From an uncultured Halomonas sp. (GTDB taxonomy: Bacteria > Pseudomonadota > Gammaproteobacteria > Pseudomonadales > Halomonadaceae), in NCBI RefSeq assembly GCF_947501415.1, contig NZ_CANMVL010000011.1, positions 124,001 to 188,000 of the forward strand: DNA of 64,000 nt. The letters run 5' to 3'. The position numbers and the translations under genes are program-made. Positions 61,520 through 64,000 of this stretch are shown piece after piece. How positions within the stretch are numbered: position 1 is the first letter of the stretch; every line of letters starts with the position of its first letter. Under the pieces are notes generated by a model, which saw only the letters and a program-made list of their open reading frames with translations, was not told the origin of the DNA and did not search any database.

Positions 61520-63586
61520 TTACTGCTGTAGCTGCGCGATATCGGCAACCTCGAGGAACAGTGCCCGCAGGCCGGCCAGCAGGGCGAGCCGGTTGCTGCG
61601 TACCCCCTCATCATCGGCCATGACCATCACTTCATCGAAGAAGGTATCAACCGGTTCACGCAGGCCGGCCAGGACATCCAATGCCTCCTGATAGCGCGCC
61701 TCGTTGAGCATTGGCGTGACCTTGTCTCGATGACTGACTACCGCGTCGTGGAGCCTCTTCTCGGCAGTTTCCTTCAGCAGCGTGGCGTCCACGGTGCTGC
61801 TCACCTCATTGGCCTGTTTGGCAAGGATATTGGAAACACGCTTGTTGGCAGCGGCGAGGGCGGCGGCCTCGTCGCGCCCGGTGAACGCCTCTACCGCGCG
61901 CAGGCGGCGGGCGAAATCCAGCGGGCGAGTCACGGGGCGTGCACGCACTGCCAGGTAAGCCTCGGTCGAGATGTCTTCACCCTGACCCCATGCCCGGAAG
62001 CGGTCGAGCATGTAGGCAAGCACCTCATCCACAAGGTTCTCGGCGTACGGCAGCTCCTGGTGCTGGGCCGCGGCTAGCTCGAGCAGCTCACGGAGGTCGA
62101 GTTGCAGTTCCCCCTTGACCATGATGTTGAGCACACCGATGGCGGCGCGACGCAGCGCAAAGGGGTCCTTGGTACCGGTGGGGCGGGCGCCGATGCCGAA
62201 GATGCCGGTCAGGGTGTCGAGGCGGTCGGCCAGGGCCAGGGCCTGGCCGGTCCGACTCTTAGGAGTGGCATCGCTCGCGAAGCGGGGGAGGTACTGCTCC
62301 TCCATGGCCTGGGCCACTTCGGCGGGCTCACCATCCTGAGCGGCGTAGTAGCGTCCCATGGTGCCCTGGAGCTCGGGAAACTCGAGCACCATCTCGGTCA
62401 CCAGGTCGCACTTGGCAAGTTCGGCGGCGCGGCGGGCATGGCTGACATCACCGCCCAGCTGGCCGGCGATAAAGGCGGCCACGGCGGCGGTACGGTGAGC
62501 CTTGTCGGCGAGAGTGCCGAGCTGCTTCTGGAATACAACGCCAGAGAGCTCGTCGATTCGAGAGGCCAGGGTGCGCCTGCGGTCGGTATCGTAGAAGAAG
62601 GCAGCATCGGCCAGGCGGGGGCGAATGACCTTCTCGTTGCCCTCGATGACACGGTCGGGCTCATTGCTGTCGATGTTGGAAACGGTGATAAACAGCGGCT
62701 TCAGCTGACCTTCGCTGTCGAGCAGGTGGAAGTACTTCTGGTTCGCCTTCATCGAGGAGATCAGACACTCGGCCGGTACCTCCAGGAAGCGCTCGTCGAA
62801 GCTGCCGGTGAGTGCCACGGGCCACTCCACCAGACCGCTGACTTCGACCAACAGCGCCTCATCGATGACTGCGGTGGCCTCCTGCACCTCCGCTTCCGAA
62901 AGCACCTGCTCACGGATACGCTCGCGCCGTAGGCCGCGGTCGGCCAGAACCCACGCCTGTTCCAGGGTGGCGAGATAGTCATCGGCGTGGGCCAGCTCGA
63001 TGGGGTCGGGAGCATGGAAGCGATGGCCACGCGTTGTGCGGCCGGCCTCGAGGCCCAGTGCCTCGGCTTCGATGATCTCGTTGCCATAGAGCACGACCAG
63101 CCAGTGTGCCGGTCGGGAAAACTCCACCCGTGAGGCACCCCAGCGCATGTTCTTGGGTACCGGCAGGGCGGCGACGGCTTTCTTGATGATGGCCGGCAGC
63201 AGGGCAGCGATACTCTCCCCCTGCTGTTGTTCGCGATACCCCAGCCAGGTGCCCTTGTCGGTTTCCAGGTGAATCAGTTCATCCACGCTGACGCCGCAGG
63301 AGCGAGCGAAGCCTTCGGCGGCCTTGGAGGGCTGGCCATCCTTGAAGGCAGCGGCCAGTGCCGGACCGCGCTTCTCCACCACACGGTCGGGCTGTTTGCC
63401 GGCCAAGGACTCGATCTGGACCGCCAGGCGACGCGGCGTGGCGTACGCACGTACTTCGCCATGCTCGACATCGGCATCACTCAGGCCGCGGCGCAGCCCT
63501 TCGGCCAGGGCGTCGGAGAGGGCGTCGATGGCGTTCGGAGGAAGTTCTTCGACGCCCAGTTCAACCAGTAGGGTGTTGGCAGCCAT
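61520..63586 (-). CDS. glyS: Glycyl-tRNA synthetase beta subunit
   Basis: tRNA-binding and editing-type subunit of the alpha2beta2 glycyl-tRNA synthetase, 688 aa. LLVELGVEELPPNAIDALSDAL at the start, KRGPALAAAFKDGQPSKAAEGFARSCG near 75, VVRPRLADAAFFYDTDR-type motif (VIRPRLADAAFFYDTDRRR) near 315, DPFALRRAAIGVLNIM near 485 and AAANKRVSNILAK near 590. The ATG at 63586 is used; a TTG at 63592 overlaps the glyQ stop. Confidence 0.97.
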   Translation of the reverse strand: MAANTLLVELGVEELPPNAIDALSDALAEGLRRGLSDADVEHGEVRAYATPRRLAVQIESLAGKQPDRVVEKRGPALAAAFKDGQPSKAAEGFARSCGVSVDELIHLETDKGTWLGYREQQQGESIAALLPAIIKKAVAALPVPKNMRWGASRVEFSRPAHWLVVLYGNEIIEAEALGLEAGRTTRGHRFHAPDPIELAHADDYLATLEQAWVLADRGLRRERIREQVLSEAEVQEATAVIDEALLVEVSGLVEWPVALTGSFDERFLEVPAECLISSMKANQKYFHLLDSEGQLKPLFITVSNIDSNEPDRVIEGNEKVIRPRLADAAFFYDTDRRRTLASRIDELSGVVFQKQLGTLADKAHRTAAVAAFIAGQLGGDVSHARRAAELAKCDLVTEMVLEFPELQGTMGRYYAAQDGEPAEVAQAMEEQYLPRFASDATPKSRTGQALALADRLDTLTGIFGIGARPTGTKDPFALRRAAIGVLNIMVKGELQLDLRELLELAAAQHQELPYAENLVDEVLAYMLDRFRAWGQGEDISTEAYLAVRARPVTRPLDFARRLRAVEAFTGRDEAAALAAANKRVSNILAKQANEVSSTVDATLLKETAEKRLHDAVVSHRDKVTPMLNEARYQEALDVLAGLREPVDTFFDEVMVMADDEGVRSNRLALLAGLRALFLEVADIAQLQQ

Positions 63587-63588
63587 GC

Positions 63589-64000
63589 TCAAGCGTCTCC
63601 CTGTTCAAGCAGTTCGCGGCGCAGTGCCTCGGGAGCCAGCGGGAAGCCGGCGGCCTTGCGCGAATCGAAATAGGCGTGGGCCACGTCACGGGCCATGGTG
63701 CGTACGCGCAGGATGTAGCGCTGGCGTTCGGTCACCGAGATGGCGTGGCGGGCATCGAGCAGGTTGAAGGTGTGCGAGGCCTTGAGCACCTGTTCATAGG
63801 CGGGCAGTGGCAGATTGGCCTCGAGCAGCCTTGTGCAGTCCCGCTCGTGCTGGTCGAAGGCACCGAACAGATAATCGACATCGGCGTGTTCGAAGTTATA
63901 GGCGGACTGCTCACGCTCGTTCTGCAGGTAGACATCGCCGTAGCTGACCCTGGAGCCATCCGGGGCAATGGTCCACACCAGGTCGTAGACGCTGTCCACG
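63589..64000 (-). CDS. glyQ: Glycyl-tRNA synthetase alpha subunit, 3' part
   Basis: C-terminal ~136 residues of the catalytic subunit; the gene runs off the right edge. Conserved: [28 protein letters not shown], then [36 protein letters not shown]. It ends three bases before the glyS start, the usual coupled glyQS pair. Confidence 0.96.
   Translation of the reverse strand, partial: VDSVYDLVWTIAPDGSRVSYGDVYLQNEREQSAYNFEHADVDYLFGAFDQHERDCTRLLEANLPLPAYEQVLKASHTFNLLDARHAISVTERQRYILRVRTMARDVAHAYFDSRKAAGFPLAPEALRRELLEQGDA

Overview
The window reads as the replication-origin region of a high-GC gammaproteobacterium, most likely Halomonas or another member of the Halomonadaceae. The grounds are the typical gammaproteobacterial order rpmH-dnaA-dnaN-recF-gyrB, an atpIBEFHAGDC operon behind mnmG-rsmG-parA-parB, H+-type ATP synthase genes, twin-arginine-exported TRAP binding proteins, and many short heptamer arrays between genes. 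The genus is inferred from gene content and style, not from a database search. No rRNA, tRNA, CRISPR, transposase or prophage gene is recognised.

Layout. 1-8.0 kb: end of a YciA-type thioesterase gene, an orphan TakP-like TRAP binding protein, uvrD, a heptamer repeat array, a HexR-type regulator, a small conserved-looking ORF, a sodium:neurotransmitter symporter and a DUF72 protein. 8.0-14.7 kb: envelope and metal genes on the minus strand (glmS, glmU, apbE, uppP, mgtE). 14.7-21.8 kb: the complete nine-gene ATP synthase operon. 22.0-26.3 kb: parB, parA, rsmG, mnmG. 26.4-26.8 kb: an AT-rich stretch followed by DnaA boxes, laid out like the E. coli mnmG-side oriC. 26.9-40.5 kb: an amino-acid ABC transporter, erpA, argC, a ClC channel, hemJ-thiD, hemL, a P-loop/degenerate-kinase fusion, rdgB-hemW, an OmpA-type lipoprotein and rlmJ.

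40.5-49.5 kb: a seven-gene minus-strand operon (amidohydrolase, TRAP dctQ-dctM-dctP, glutamine-synthetase-like ligase, aldehyde dehydrogenase, iron alcohol dehydrogenase) with a divergent RpiR regulator. Its logic fits import of a small amino alcohol, gamma-glutamylation, oxidation of the alcohol to an acid, and removal of the glutamyl group. This is the best candidate here for an uncharacterised system. Just beyond it, the last ~40 bp of mnmE occurs three times in a row, which looks like leftover attachment sites at the trmE 3'-end island hotspot.

49.7-64 kb: mnmE, yidC, rnpA, rpmH (no yidD between rnpA and yidC), a second AT-rich/DnaA-box region upstream of dnaA, dnaA-dnaN-recF-gyrB, gmhB, glyS and the end of glyQ. 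Six parS-like sites lie between 57.3 and 61.5 kb, one inside a 38-bp perfect palindrome. ParA/ParB from 22-23.7 kb would act on these.
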